This document shows positions 18,427 to 27,180 of a stretch of 64,000 nt of DNA, piece by piece (position 1 is the first letter of the stretch; every line of letters starts with the position of its first letter). Below the pieces are notes generated by a model that saw nothing but the letters and a program-made list of their open reading frames with translations, was not told the DNA's origin and made no database searches. Location: positions 99,396 to 163,395 of the forward strand of contig DASPNP010000041.1 in assembly GCA_035626475.1 (NCBI GenBank), written 5' to 3'. The position numbers and the translations under genes are program-made. Origin of the DNA: DASPKT01 sp035626475. Its GTDB lineage: Bacteria > Pseudomonadota > Alphaproteobacteria > Azospirillales > Azospirillaceae.

Positions 18427-19344
18427 ATGGTTGGTCGGATGCGTGGTGTCGTCGGGGCGGTGCTCGCCCTACTCTGTCTCTGCCGGCCGGCGGCGGCGCA
18501 ATCCGAGGCCGCACCGCCGCCCTCCCGCTTCGACGTGCCGGGCCCGCTCTTCTCCGGCAAGCTGCCGCTGACCGGCGGCGTCGCCTCGCTGGAGGGCTCG
18601 GCCGGCGGCGGGCTGACGCCCTGGGCGCTGATCGGCGGCCAGGGCACCCGCGACCAGATCGGCGGCTACGGCTTCGCCACCCTCGTCCGCTCCCAGGACT
18701 ACGAGCTGCGCGTCGCCGGCGCCACGGTGGGCCTGTGGGACCGGGTGGAGCTGTCGGTGGCGCAGCAGGCCTTCGACACCCGCAATGTCGGCGCGGCGCT
18801 GGGGCTGGGCCGGGGCTTCACCTTCCACCAGACGGTGCTGGGCGCCAAGGTGCGGCTGGCGGGCGACGCGGTGCTGGAGCAGGACCGCTGGCTGCCGCAG
18901 CTCGCCGTCGGGCTGCAGTTCAAGGACAACGACCGGGCGGGCGTGCTCAGGGCCATCGGCGCCCGGGACGACACCGGCGTCGATGTCTATGCCAGCGCCA
19001 CCAAGCTGTTCCTGGCGCAGAGCCTGCTGCTGAGCGGCACGGTGCGGCTGACCAAGGCGAACGAGCTGGGCATCCTGGGATTCGGCGGGGTGGACGACCG
19101 CTACGAACCGCAGTTCGAGGGCAGCGCCGCCCTGCTGCTGACCCGCCGGCTGGCGGTCGGGGCCGAGTACCGGATGAAGCCCGACAACCTCGCCATCGTC
19201 GACGAGGACGACTGGGCCGACCTCTTCCTGGCCTGGTCGCCCAACAAGAACGTCACGGTCACGCTCGCCTATGCGCGCCTCGGCACCGTCGCCATCGAGC
19301 GCGGCCAGCGCGGCCTCTACCTCTCGCTGCAGCTGGGGCTCTGA
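18427..19344 (+). CDS. DUF3034-type outer-membrane-like protein
   Basis: A 305-residue exported protein. Residues 1-25 form a signal peptide (MVGRMRGVVGAVLALLCLCR, ending near AAAQ); a start at the second Met, four codons in, is also possible. The block KLPLTGGVASLEGSAGGGLT followed by PWALIGGQGT near residues 42-75 is the recognisable start of DUF3034. The rest is rich in alternating hydrophobic and polar residues and ends in aromatic/leucine (YLSLQLGL), as outer-membrane beta-barrels do. The biological role is unknown. Its stop nearly touches the start of a secreted truncated globin (two bases apart), so the pair is co-translated. Confidence 0.8.
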   Translation: MVGRMRGVVGAVLALLCLCRPAAAQSEAAPPPSRFDVPGPLFSGKLPLTGGVASLEGSAGGGLTPWALIGGQGTRDQIGGYGFATLVRSQDYELRVAGATVGLWDRVELSVAQQAFDTRNVGAALGLGRGFTFHQTVLGAKVRLAGDAVLEQDRWLPQLAVGLQFKDNDRAGVLRAIGARDDTGVDVYASATKLFLAQSLLLSGTVRLTKANELGILGFGGVDDRYEPQFEGSAALLLTRRLAVGAEYRMKPDNLAIVDEDDWADLFLAWSPNKNVTVTLAYARLGTVAIERGQRGLYLSLQLGL

Positions 19345-19346
19345 TC

Positions 19347-19775
19347 ATGAGGACGATGCGACTGGCATTGCTGCTGCTGGCCCTCGCCGCCCCAGCGCAT
19401 GCCCAGCCCGTGAGTCACACAAGGCCCGGCGACTACCAGGCCTTCGGCGAGCGGCCCGGGCTGGTCCGGCTGATGGACCGGCTGATGGTGGGGCTGCTGG
19501 CCGACCCGGTCACCGCCCCCTTCTTCCAGCGCAACCAGCGCCGCATCAAGGAGCAGCTGGTCGACCAGTTCTGCGCCCTGCTGGAGGGCCCCTGCGAGTA
19601 CAAGGGCGGGGCCATGGACGTGGTGCACAAGCGCTGGAAGATCGACCGGGCGCAGTTCAACGCCCTGGTCGAGGTGCTGCAGGACGCGATGGCGGCGGAG
19701 GGCATCCCCTTCGCCGCCCAGAACCGCCTGCTGGCCGAACTGGCGCCCATGCACCGGGACATCGTGACGCGGTAG
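19347..19775 (+). CDS. Secreted group 1 truncated haemoglobin
   Basis: A 142-residue protein whose first 19 or so residues (MRTMRLALLLLALAAPAHAQ) form a signal peptide. The remainder fits the truncated haemoglobin fold: RPGLVRLMDRLMVGLLADP and TAPFFQRNQRRIKEQLVDQF, then VVHKRWKIDRAQFNALVEVL. The histidine in VVHKRW is the likely proximal haem ligand. Export of a truncated globin to the periplasm is unusual; most are cytoplasmic. It begins two bases after the DUF3034 gene. A role in periplasmic NO, oxygen or haem chemistry is inference. Confidence 0.82.
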   Translation: MRTMRLALLLLALAAPAHAQPVSHTRPGDYQAFGERPGLVRLMDRLMVGLLADPVTAPFFQRNQRRIKEQLVDQFCALLEGPCEYKGGAMDVVHKRWKIDRAQFNALVEVLQDAMAAEGIPFAAQNRLLAELAPMHRDIVTR

Positions 19776-19778
19776 GAA

Positions 19779-19973
19779 AATCCCTCGCCCCTTGCGGGAG
19801 AGGGATGGGCCCCGCGCGAAGCGTGGGAGGGTGAGGGGTCGGACGCCGCAGGCGGACGTTCTCGACGGGCGGCCTTAGGATACCGGTTGAGAACGCCAGC
19901 CTTCGGCTGTCGACCCCTCACCCTCCCCAAGCAGGCTTGGGGCCCCATCCCTCTCCCGCAAGGGGAGAGGGAT
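19779..19973. repeat. Repeat family B, copy 2
   Basis: Same architecture as the copy at 14793-14984: left end CTCGCCCCTTGCGGGAGAGG, right end CTCTCCCGCAAGGGGAGAGG, and internal inverted blocks GGGAGGGTGAGGGGTCG and CGACCCCTCACCCTCCC. The central part (about 19840-19905) contains GGACGTTCTC and the inverted GAGAACGCC. It starts four bases after the globin stop and ends 15 bases before the glycosyltransferase stop on the other strand, so it sits exactly where a bidirectional terminator is expected. Confidence 0.85.
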
Positions 19974-19987
19974 TCAGGGACGCCCCC

Positions 19988-21127
19988 CTACTCCGCCGCG
20001 CTGGCCGGGATCTTGGGGAACTCCACGCCCGGCAGCTGGCCCTTGGCCAGCGCGCGGCCGATGACCGCCTGCATGTCCTCGCGGAAGACCGAGGCGTCGA
20101 AGGCGCGGGCGCGCAGCGCGATCTCGTCGGCCGAGAAGCGGCGCTCCGTCGCCTCGAACCGGGTGACGGCCTCGTTGAGGTCGTCCACGGTCTGCTGGCG
20201 GAAGAACAGGCCGGTGCGGCCCTCCACCACAGTCTCGAGCGCACCGCCCTTGCCGTAGGCGATGACCGGCTTGCCGCTGGCCATGGCCTCCACCGGGACG
20301 ATGCCGAAATCCTCCTCGCCCGGGAAGATCAGCGCCCGGCAGCGGGCATAGTGGTCGCGGAGGCTGGAGAAGGGCTGCGGGCCCAGGATGGTGACGTTGG
20401 GCTTGGCCATGTGCCGCAGCTGCTCCAGCTGCTCGCCGGCGCCGATGACCACCAGCGGCCGCCCCGAGCGGTTAAAGGCCTCCACCGCCAGGTCGGCGCG
20501 CTTGTAGCCGACCAGCTGGCCCGCCAGCAGGTAGAAGCCGTCATGGTCGCGGGTCGGCGTGAAATCGTCCACCGCCACCGGCGGGTAGACCACCTCGGAG
20601 CCCCGGCCGTAATAGCGCTGGATGCGCTTGGCGACATTGCCGGAATTGGCGACGAACTCGTCCACGCGGGTCGCCGTCAGCGCGTCCCACCAGCGCAGAT
20701 AATGCGCCACCGGCACCAGCGCCTTGGCCGCCACGCCGCCCAGGCTGGAGCGGTAGTCGTGGTACATGTTCCAGACGTAACGCATGGGGCTGTGGCAGTA
20801 GCAGACATGCACCGCCTCGGGGTCGGTGATGACGCCCTTGGCCGGCCCCGCTTCGCTGGAGATGACCAGGTCGTAGCCGCGCAGATCCAGATGCTCCAGC
20901 GCCATGGGCATCAGCGGCAGGTACTTCTGGTACTGCGTCCGCGCCTTGGGCAGGTTCTGGATGAAGCTGGTCTTGATGTCATGGCGGAGCAGGGTCGGCG
21001 ACAAGGCGTCGCGGTCGACCACATGCGTGAAGATGTCGGCCTCGGGGAAGAGCCGGCACAGCTCCTCCAGGACCTTCTCGCCGCCGCGCATGGTCACGAG
21101 CCAGTAATGGACCAGGGCCACCTTCAT
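19988..21127 (-). CDS. GT4 glycosyltransferase, exopolysaccharide cluster
   Basis: A 379-residue GT-B fold glycosyltransferase. The start MKVALVHYWLVTMRGGEKVL is typical of GT4 enzymes in exopolysaccharide clusters, with the glycine-rich acceptor loop present. The donor-binding half has AGQLVGYKRADLAVEAFNRS near residue 205 and the E-x7-E signature in EEDFGIVPVEAMASGKPVIA near residue 290. It would add a sugar, possibly mannose, to a lipid-linked repeat unit at the inner face of the membrane. The start ATG overlaps the stop of the upstream glycosyltransferase by four bases, so the correct start is the internal one rather than the longer open frame. Confidence 0.88.
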   Translation of the reverse strand: MKVALVHYWLVTMRGGEKVLEELCRLFPEADIFTHVVDRDALSPTLLRHDIKTSFIQNLPKARTQYQKYLPLMPMALEHLDLRGYDLVISSEAGPAKGVITDPEAVHVCYCHSPMRYVWNMYHDYRSSLGGVAAKALVPVAHYLRWWDALTATRVDEFVANSGNVAKRIQRYYGRGSEVVYPPVAVDDFTPTRDHDGFYLLAGQLVGYKRADLAVEAFNRSGRPLVVIGAGEQLEQLRHMAKPNVTILGPQPFSSLRDHYARCRALIFPGEEDFGIVPVEAMASGKPVIAYGKGGALETVVEGRTGLFFRQQTVDDLNEAVTRFEATERRFSADEIALRARAFDASVFREDMQAVIGRALAKGQLPGVEFPKIPASAAE

Positions 21128-22269
21128 GATGCTTGGACCTCGTCGAGGATGGTGAGAAGGGCGTCGGCGCTCTGCCGCCAGCCGAAGGCGCGGGCGCGCT
21201 CCCGGCCCTGGGCGGCCATGGTCCGGCGCAGGTCGGGATCGGACAGGACCCGCGCGATCTGGCGGGCGATGTCCTGGGGGTCGTGCGGGTCGGCATAGAG
21301 CGCCGCCTGGCCGCAGACCTCGGGCAGGCTGGCGGCGCGGGCGGCGATCACCGGACAGCCGGCGATCATCGCCTCCAGCGGCGGCAGGCCGAACCCCTCG
21401 TAGAGCGACGGGAACACCAGGCACAGCGCGCCGCCGTAGAGCGCCTTCAGCTCGGCATCGCTGACCGGGCCCAGCTCCTTGACGCCCTCGCCGGGGGCGG
21501 CGCCGGCATCGGCGAAGATGCGGGGGTCGCGGTGGCCGGCCGTCACCAGCAGCGGCTTCGGCCCGGGCAGCAGCGCCAGCGCCTTGGCGACGGCCGCCGT
21601 GTTCTTCGCCCGGCTCAGGCTGCCCAGCGCGAAGATGTAGCCGCCGGGCTCCAGCCCGAAGCGGGCCAGCGCCCCCTCGTCGGGCTCCTGCGCGGCGAAA
21701 TGGTCGGCGGCGTTCGGCACCACCGCCAGGCGCCCGGGATGGATATGGGCATGGAAGGCCAGCTCGCCGGCGGAGAAGCGGCTGACGGTGAGCACCCGCT
21801 TCGCGCGGCGCCCCAGCACGGCATATTGCAGCCGGTACCAGGCGCGGAACGCCTTGGAATAGCTCTCCGGACAGGCATAGATGCCGGCATCGTGGATCGC
21901 CACGATCTGGTTCGGGTGCAGCAGCGGCCCGGTATTGCCCAGGTTCAGCAGCAGCGCGCCCTTGGCGCTGGGCCCCAGATCCAGTTGCTCCCAGGCGTGG
22001 CCGGTATGGCGGCCGACGCGCTTGAAACCGATATGCCGCAGCCCTTCCAGGTCCTTGGCGTCGGGCGGGGCGTGGACGATCGCCGGCTGCACGTCGCCGG
22101 CCGCGGCGCGTTCGGCCAGCTTGGCGTCCAGCGCGCCCACCAGCTCGCGGGCGTAGCGCTGCACGCCGGTCAGGCGCTGCGACAGGAAGCGCCCGTTGAT
22201 CACCAGCGTCCGCCGTGCCAGGGCGAGGGGTGCGGCGGCGACCGGCTTCTCGGCGAGGGCGACGCTCAT
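21124..22269 (-). CDS. GT4 glycosyltransferase, exopolysaccharide cluster
   Basis: A 381-residue GT4-family enzyme. The N-terminal VINGRFLSQRLTGVQRYARE is the acceptor-side loop typical of mannosyl- and rhamnosyltransferases of this group. The C-terminal half shows FALGSLSRAKNTAAVAKAL near residue 220 and the nucleotide-sugar site LYEGFGLPPLEAMIAGCPVI near residue 295. It overlaps the genes on both sides by four bases (ATGA), so three glycosyltransferases form one translationally coupled block. The donor sugar is not readable from the sequence. There is no membrane segment, as expected for a cytoplasmic repeat-unit assembly enzyme. Confidence 0.88.
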   Translation of the reverse strand: MSVALAEKPVAAAPLALARRTLVINGRFLSQRLTGVQRYARELVGALDAKLAERAAAGDVQPAIVHAPPDAKDLEGLRHIGFKRVGRHTGHAWEQLDLGPSAKGALLLNLGNTGPLLHPNQIVAIHDAGIYACPESYSKAFRAWYRLQYAVLGRRAKRVLTVSRFSAGELAFHAHIHPGRLAVVPNAADHFAAQEPDEGALARFGLEPGGYIFALGSLSRAKNTAAVAKALALLPGPKPLLVTAGHRDPRIFADAGAAPGEGVKELGPVSDAELKALYGGALCLVFPSLYEGFGLPPLEAMIAGCPVIAARAASLPEVCGQAALYADPHDPQDIARQIARVLSDPDLRRTMAAQGRERARAFGWRQSADALLTILDEVQAS

Positions 22270-23522
22270 GCCATGCCTCCCGCCCGCACCATCAGGGGTT
22301 CGGCGGTAACGGCCAGGGACTCCTCGAAGCCCGGCTCGGCGATGATGCGCGCCAGCTCGTCCCAGCCGCGGATGCCGGCGCGGGACACGGTCGTGCGGTC
22401 GAAGGCGCGGGCCGCCTCCAGCGCCGTGCGGATGCTGTCGCGGTCGCCCGGCACGTAGCCTACCACATGCGGCCGGTCGGGCCGCGTGGCGAAGGTCGGC
22501 GCGACCGAGGGCAGGCGGCACCAGGTGTACTGGGTCAGCTTCAGCGAGCTGTCGGCCAGCGTCTCCGCCCCCTCGCGGTAGACATAGGGCGCCAGCCCGA
22601 TGTCGGCGTGCTGCACGAAGGGGATGGTCTCGGCGAAGGGCATCTCGCCGTACCAGCGCACGTTCGGCCGCTCGAACCGCTTTTCCAGCTTGCCGACCAG
22701 ATGGAAGGTCCAGGCCGGGAACAGCTGGGAGGCGGCATCGACGAAGTCGTAGTCGAAGAAGGAATGTCCCACCGAGATAAGGTGCGGGCCGTCACCCCGG
22801 TAAGGGCTCGGGTGCGGCGCATCGAAGACCGACACGTCCACCCCGTGCGGGTGGAAGCGCACCGAGGGCAGGTGGCCGAAGCGCTGCACCGTGTAGCGAG
22901 AGGGCGCGCTGATCAGGTCGAACAGCGGCAGGATGCGCTCCTCCGCCTCGACGATGATGGGGTGCTGGCCCAGGTTGCGGGTGTCGTCGGACACGCGGTA
23001 GACCAGCCGCGCGCCCGGGTTCATCCGGCGGAAGCGCTCCACCAGAAGCAGGGCGCCGGTGCTCTCCACCACGATCAGGTCGGCCGACCGCACCACCCGC
23101 TCCAGCCCGCCCAGCGGCAGGCGGGAGTAGAGCCCGAACAGCGGTCCCGACAGCCGGTCGGCCAGGCCCGACCTCAGGCTGAACACATGGAAGGGCGTCA
23201 TCCAGACGAAGCTGGAGAGGTTGCGCCGCACCGGCACGACCCGGTTCGCCTCCGCCTCGACGGGATATTCGAAGCGCGGATCGCCGCGCAGGCGCGAGAT
23301 CGGGCTGATCTGCGCGGTGACGAAGGTCACCTCCCAGCCCTGCGCCGCCAGCGCGTCGGCCAGGAAGTGGAAGTTCGCCTTGCGCTTGGAGGCGTAATAG
23401 TGCCCGGACACCAGAACCGCGCGGCGCGGGGCGCCGGTGGCGGTGCTGTGCGGGAACGGCTGAGCGGCCGCGTCGGCGTCGATGCGACGGGTCAAGGGGA
23501 TGGCTCCGGCAGGATGCGTCAC
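22266..23522 (-). CDS. GumK-like glucuronosyltransferase
   Basis: A 418-residue GT-B protein resembling GumK, which adds glucuronic acid to the lipid-linked xanthan precursor. The segments LVSGHYYASKRKANFHFLAD and GWEVTFVTAQISPISRLRGD, about residues 37-80, are the part of GumK I recognise. ISVGHSFFDYDFVD near residue 248 and DIGLAPYVYREGAETLADSS near residue 328 cover the donor site. A charged glucuronate in the repeat unit would give an acidic polysaccharide. It is the first gene of the three-gene block and is divergent from the chain-length kinase gene. The 281-base gap between them (23523-23803) holds dyads such as TGGACCCTTGAGTCCA, but no clear promoter. Confidence 0.83.
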   Translation of the reverse strand: MTHPAGAIPLTRRIDADAAAQPFPHSTATGAPRRAVLVSGHYYASKRKANFHFLADALAAQGWEVTFVTAQISPISRLRGDPRFEYPVEAEANRVVPVRRNLSSFVWMTPFHVFSLRSGLADRLSGPLFGLYSRLPLGGLERVVRSADLIVVESTGALLLVERFRRMNPGARLVYRVSDDTRNLGQHPIIVEAEERILPLFDLISAPSRYTVQRFGHLPSVRFHPHGVDVSVFDAPHPSPYRGDGPHLISVGHSFFDYDFVDAASQLFPAWTFHLVGKLEKRFERPNVRWYGEMPFAETIPFVQHADIGLAPYVYREGAETLADSSLKLTQYTWCRLPSVAPTFATRPDRPHVVGYVPGDRDSIRTALEAARAFDRTTVSRAGIRGWDELARIIAEPGFEESLAVTAEPLMVRAGGMA

Positions 23523-23803
23523 CCGCCCTAAACGCCGCAGAGGCCGGGAGGCTCCCGCCCCGGGTCGCGGTGCTCCCGCCGGGCCCCCACGGAATCATGC
23601 AACCTTCCCCGTTTCCGCGCGTTCAGTTCATGCGGGGGAGTGGACCCTTGAGTCCATGAGGGTACCCCATATCCACAGCCCCACCCGGTGTCGGGGCTCC
23701 GCCTGCGCTCGGGCCCATGGGCCGCGGCAGGCGTTATCGACGTGGTGCCGCCACCCCGCCGGTGGCGCGGCGCTCGTCTTTCAACTGTCTCGCAGGGTTT
23801 CGC

Positions 23804-26047
23804 ATGGGTTCCGAAGACGTCGTCCAGTTCCGCGAAGGACGCGCGCAGCGCCTCGCCCGGATCCTGGAAGAGCAGCAGCAGGTCTCGCTCCGGGACCAGC
23901 TGCTGAAGCTGAAGCGCCGCCGCTGGGTCATCCTCGGCACCATGCTGGCGCTTACCCTCCTCACCGCGATCATGCTGGAGCGGGCAATCCCGCTCTACAC
24001 GGCCACGACCACGGTCATGATCGACCCGCCGAAGGAGCGCACCCTCGACATCGAGGGCGTCGTCTCCGGCCTGCCGGCGGACGTCGAGGCGATCCAGGGC
24101 GAGATCGCGATCATCAAGTCGCGCGGCCTCGCCGCAAAGGTCATCGACAAGCTCGAGCTGGACAAGCGGTCGGAGTTCAACCCGACCATGTGGCAGAAGA
24201 GCTGGTTCGACCCGGTCGGCTGGCTGCAGTCCGGCGTGGGCGCCGTCGTCGGCCTGTTCGCCGACGCGCCGGCCCCGGTCTCGACGGGCAACCCCGACGC
24301 CGAGCTGAAGAACCGCATCATCACGGTCTTCCTGAACAAGCTGGAGGCGCAGCCGCGCGGCCGCTCGCGGGTGATCGAGATCACCTTCACCTCGGCCGAC
24401 AACCAGCTGGCCGCCAAGATCGTGAACACGGTCGCGGAGGTCTACATCACCGACCAGCTGGACGCGAAGTTCGAGGCGACCGAGCGCGCCACCCGCTGGC
24501 TGAACGAGCGGGTGACGGCGCTGCGCGAGGAGACCGAGGCGGCCGAGAAGGCGGTCGAGGCCTTCCGCGGCAAGGCCGGCCTGCTGCAGGGCGAGGGCTC
24601 CACGCTCGCCGCCCAGGAGCTGTCGCGGCTCAACGCCGAGCTGATCATCATGCGCTCCAGCACCGCCGAGGCCGAGGCGCGGCTGCGCGCGGCGGAAGGC
24701 GCCCGGGGCACCGGCAACGCCTCCTCGCTGCCGATGGCGGTGCTGCAGAACGGGCTGATCCAGTCGCTGCAGGGCCAGCAGGTCGAGCTGAACCGGCGCC
24801 TCGCCGAGGCCGGCGAGACCTTCGGTCCCAAGCACCCGACCATGATCAACCTGAAGGCCGAGATGGCGGCGCTCCAGAGCCGCATCCAGGCCGAGGTGGG
24901 CAAGGTCGTCTCCGGCCTGCGCAACGACCTGACCATCGCCCGCCAGCGCGAGGCCTCGGTCACCGCCGAGCTGAACCGGCTGAAGAACCAGTCCGGCCGC
25001 GGCGAGGATCTGGTGCAGCTGAAGAGCCTGGAGAACGAGGCCAACAGCCGCCGCATGCTGCTGACCACCCTGATGCAGCGCTTCAACGAGACCAACCTGC
25101 AGCAGGATCTGCAGCAGGCCGACGCCCGCATCATCTCGCCGGCGCCGGTGCCGCAGCGCCCCGCCTCGCCCAACAAGCCGCTGCTGCTGGGCCTGGCGCT
25201 GTTCCTGTCCGCCGTGCTGGGCGTGATCATCGCCTTCATCCTGGAGCAGCTGGACCAGGGCTTCCGCAGCGGCGAGCAGCTGTCGGCGGTCACCGGCATC
25301 TCCTCGCTGGGCATGGTGCCGGCCATCACGCCGCAGCAGCGCCGCGAGCTGTCGCCGGAGGACTTCTTCCTGCGCAAGCCGCGCTCCAGCTTCGGCGAGA
25401 GCGTCTCCAGCGCCGTGGCCAGCCTGTTCCTGACCTCGGGCGAGAAGCGGCCGCGCTCGATCATGGTGACCTCGAGCCTGCCCAACGAGGGCAAGAGCAC
25501 CATGTCGGTCAACCTGGCCCGCGCCGTCAGCCAGTCGGGCCTGCGCACCCTGCTGATCGACGGCGATCTGCGCCGGCCGACCCTGCACACGCTGCTGGGC
25601 ATGCCCATGACGCCGGGCCTGACCGAGTACCTTCAGGGCAAGGCCACGATCGAGGAGATCGTGCGCCGCGACCCGAAGAGCGGCGTGGACTTCATCGCCG
25701 CCGGCGGCCAGGTGTCGAACCCGCTGCACTTCCTGGCGGCGGACAAGACCCGGGCCTTCATCCACGGCCTGTCCAAGCACTACGATTTCGTGGTCGTGGA
25801 CAGCTCGCCGGTCATGGTCGTCTCCGACAGCCGCATCATGTCGCGCTACGTGGACGAGACGGTCTTCGTGGTCCGCTGGGCCCGCACCCGTCGCGAGCAC
25901 GTCATCCACAGCCTCAAGCAGCTGGTCGAGGCGGGAGCGAGCGTGGGCGGCGTGCTGCTGTCCATGGTCAACACCAAGCGCCACGCCGACTACAGCTTCG
26001 GCGACAGCGGCCAGTACCATCTGGGCAACAAGTACTACGAGAGCTGA
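23804..26047 (+). CDS. Polysaccharide chain-length determinant / tyrosine autokinase (Wzc/GumC-like)
   Basis: A 747-residue polysaccharide co-polymerase with fused BY-kinase. The first membrane helix is near residues 40-60, a Wzz domain and long helical/coiled-coil region (residues 70-450) project into the periplasm, and a second helix (LLLGLALFLSAVLGVIIAFI) is near residue 470. The kinase has Walker A (SSLPNEGKSTMSVNLA), Walker A' (LLIDGDLRRP) and Walker B (VVVDSSP). The tail has several tyrosines (YSFGDSGQYHLGNKYYES) as potential autophosphorylation sites. It should set chain length and export of the polymer made by the divergent glycosyltransferases. The start is an internal ATG (MGSEDVVQFREG); the longer frame upstream is not credible as protein. 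A strong terminator follows. Confidence 0.92.
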   Translation: MGSEDVVQFREGRAQRLARILEEQQQVSLRDQLLKLKRRRWVILGTMLALTLLTAIMLERAIPLYTATTTVMIDPPKERTLDIEGVVSGLPADVEAIQGEIAIIKSRGLAAKVIDKLELDKRSEFNPTMWQKSWFDPVGWLQSGVGAVVGLFADAPAPVSTGNPDAELKNRIITVFLNKLEAQPRGRSRVIEITFTSADNQLAAKIVNTVAEVYITDQLDAKFEATERATRWLNERVTALREETEAAEKAVEAFRGKAGLLQGEGSTLAAQELSRLNAELIIMRSSTAEAEARLRAAEGARGTGNASSLPMAVLQNGLIQSLQGQQVELNRRLAEAGETFGPKHPTMINLKAEMAALQSRIQAEVGKVVSGLRNDLTIARQREASVTAELNRLKNQSGRGEDLVQLKSLENEANSRRMLLTTLMQRFNETNLQQDLQQADARIISPAPVPQRPASPNKPLLLGLALFLSAVLGVIIAFILEQLDQGFRSGEQLSAVTGISSLGMVPAITPQQRRELSPEDFFLRKPRSSFGESVSSAVASLFLTSGEKRPRSIMVTSSLPNEGKSTMSVNLARAVSQSGLRTLLIDGDLRRPTLHTLLGMPMTPGLTEYLQGKATIEEIVRRDPKSGVDFIAAGGQVSNPLHFLAADKTRAFIHGLSKHYDFVVVDSSPVMVVSDSRIMSRYVDETVFVVRWARTRREHVIHSLKQLVEAGASVGGVLLSMVNTKRHADYSFGDSGQYHLGNKYYES

Positions 26048-26076
26048 TCCCGCGGGATCCGAGCCACCGGTGGAGA

Positions 26077-26107
26077 GGGGCGCGTCCTACGGGGCGCGCC
26101 CTTTTTA
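26077..26107 (+). terminator. Intrinsic terminator after the chain-length kinase gene
   Basis: GGGGCGCG pairs with CGCGCCC across a short loop (TCCTACGGGG region) and is followed directly by TTTTTATT. It begins 30 bases after the stop codon, the usual place for a Rho-independent terminator. Confidence 0.88.
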
Positions 26108-26127
26108 TTGGACGCGCGCTCCAGTAA

Positions 26128-26214
26128 CCGTAGGTCGCATGGAGCGAAGCGCAATGCGACGTGCTCCGGCGGTCGTCACGTCGCATTACGGCTCCGCCTC
26201 CATGCGACCTACGG
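26128..26214. repeat. Repeat family D, copy 1 (87-bp palindrome)
   Basis: The ends CCGTAGGTCGCATGGAG and CTCCATGCGACCTACGG are perfect 17-base inverted repeats. Inner parts GCAATGCGACGTGC and CACGTCGCATTACG also pair, so the whole unit can fold into one long hairpin. A degenerate partial copy is at 37311-37372. It lies between convergent genes. Confidence 0.8.
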
Positions 26215-26224
26215 CTGAACCGTT

Positions 26225-26983
26225 CTACCGCCTCGCCCCGTCCGCCAGCATGGCGGTGACGGCGTCGCGGAAGGGCTGGGGCGTCTTGTCGTTGCAGATG
26301 AGGTGGTGGGTGTCCAGCTCCGGCGCGTCCTTGAAGCGCAGCGGCACGACGCGGCCCTGGGCGACCGCCTCGGAGACCGGGTTGCGGTCAGCCAGCAGAT
26401 CCTCGGCCGACAGGAAATAGTCGATGCTACCGCGCTCCAGCAGCTGCAGCAGGGTGGTGCGGTCGGTCATGGTCTGGACCGTCTTCGGCTGGAAGCTTTT
26501 CACCCAGGCGTCGGTGCGGGCGCCGAAGCTGGCGGCGATGCGCCAGCCGAGCGTCAGCGACCGGTCGGACAGCAGCCCCGCCAGGCTGTCATGTGCCCGC
26601 ACCGTCGCCTGGTCGGCGCGGGTGAAGGCGACGACGCGCGTCGCAGGCTCCAGCGGCGGCGAGAACCAGTAGCGGGCCTCGCGGTCCGGCGTGCGGACGA
26701 CATGGGTCAGGCAGGCGGGCCGCGGCTCCTCGTCCAGGTTGCGCAGCGCCTCGGCGAAGGGGACCGGCCCCTCGATGATCACGGGCAGCTTGGCGCGGGC
26801 ACCGGCGGCCGCCACGAACTGGCGCGCGGTGCCCTGGCCGGAGACGGCGAAGCCGCCATTCTCGGCGGAGTAGAGGATGATGGTGACGGCGCCGTCGGCC
26901 GGACCGGCGATCGCTGGCGTCGCCGCGCCCGCCAGCAGTACCGGCAGCAGGCCCAGCCACGTCCGGAGCGGTCCCATTCGCAT
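26225..26983 (-). CDS. Periplasmic solute-binding protein, family 3-like
   Basis: A 252-residue exported protein. The signal peptide is residues 1-28 (MRMGPLRTWLGLLPVLLAGA, cleavage near AIAG). The mature part has the layout of bacterial extracellular solute-binding family 3: GAVTIILYSAENGGFAVSGQ at the start, FSPPLEPATRVVAFTR midway and LERGSIDYFLSAEDLLADR near residue 185. Only one Cys pair region is seen (ACLTHV and LICNDK). No ABC permease or ATPase gene is adjacent, so it is an orphan binding protein and may serve sensing or another transporter. An in-frame extension upstream lacks a signal peptide and is rejected. Confidence 0.75.
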   Translation of the reverse strand: MRMGPLRTWLGLLPVLLAGAATPAIAGPADGAVTIILYSAENGGFAVSGQGTARQFVAAAGARAKLPVIIEGPVPFAEALRNLDEEPRPACLTHVVRTPDREARYWFSPPLEPATRVVAFTRADQATVRAHDSLAGLLSDRSLTLGWRIAASFGARTDAWVKSFQPKTVQTMTDRTTLLQLLERGSIDYFLSAEDLLADRNPVSEAVAQGRVVPLRFKDAPELDTHHLICNDKTPQPFRDAVTAMLADGARR

Positions 26984-27129
26984 GCCGGTGCGGATGCGGG
27001 ACGGGAGCGGGACGGCCCACCGCGTCGGGGCGGGCCCCCGCGGCGCGGGCCGGTCGTCCGGTCGTGTTCCCGAAGGACAGCGCGTCATGCCCAGAGCATG
27101 CCCGGCTTCGCGGCGCTTGTTAAGCGAAA

Positions 27130-27155
27130 CCCCGCCGGAGTCGCCTCCGGCGGGG
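27130..27155 (-). terminator. Hairpin terminator after the phosphatase-superfamily gene
   Basis: An 11-bp perfect stem (CCCCGCCGGAG with CTCCGGCGGGG) and a four-base loop, followed on the minus strand by TTTCGCTT. It begins 26 bases after the stop codon of the gene at 27181-28833. The T-run is weak, so termination may be partial. Confidence 0.65.
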
Positions 27156-27180
27156 TCGGCAAATCGGACGAGGCCGGCGC

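Noticed and set aside
23528..26020. An 830-codon minus-strand open frame across the chain-length kinase gene.
   Set aside because: It is a shadow of the Wzc-like gene, whose Walker motifs and membrane helices are intact on the plus strand.
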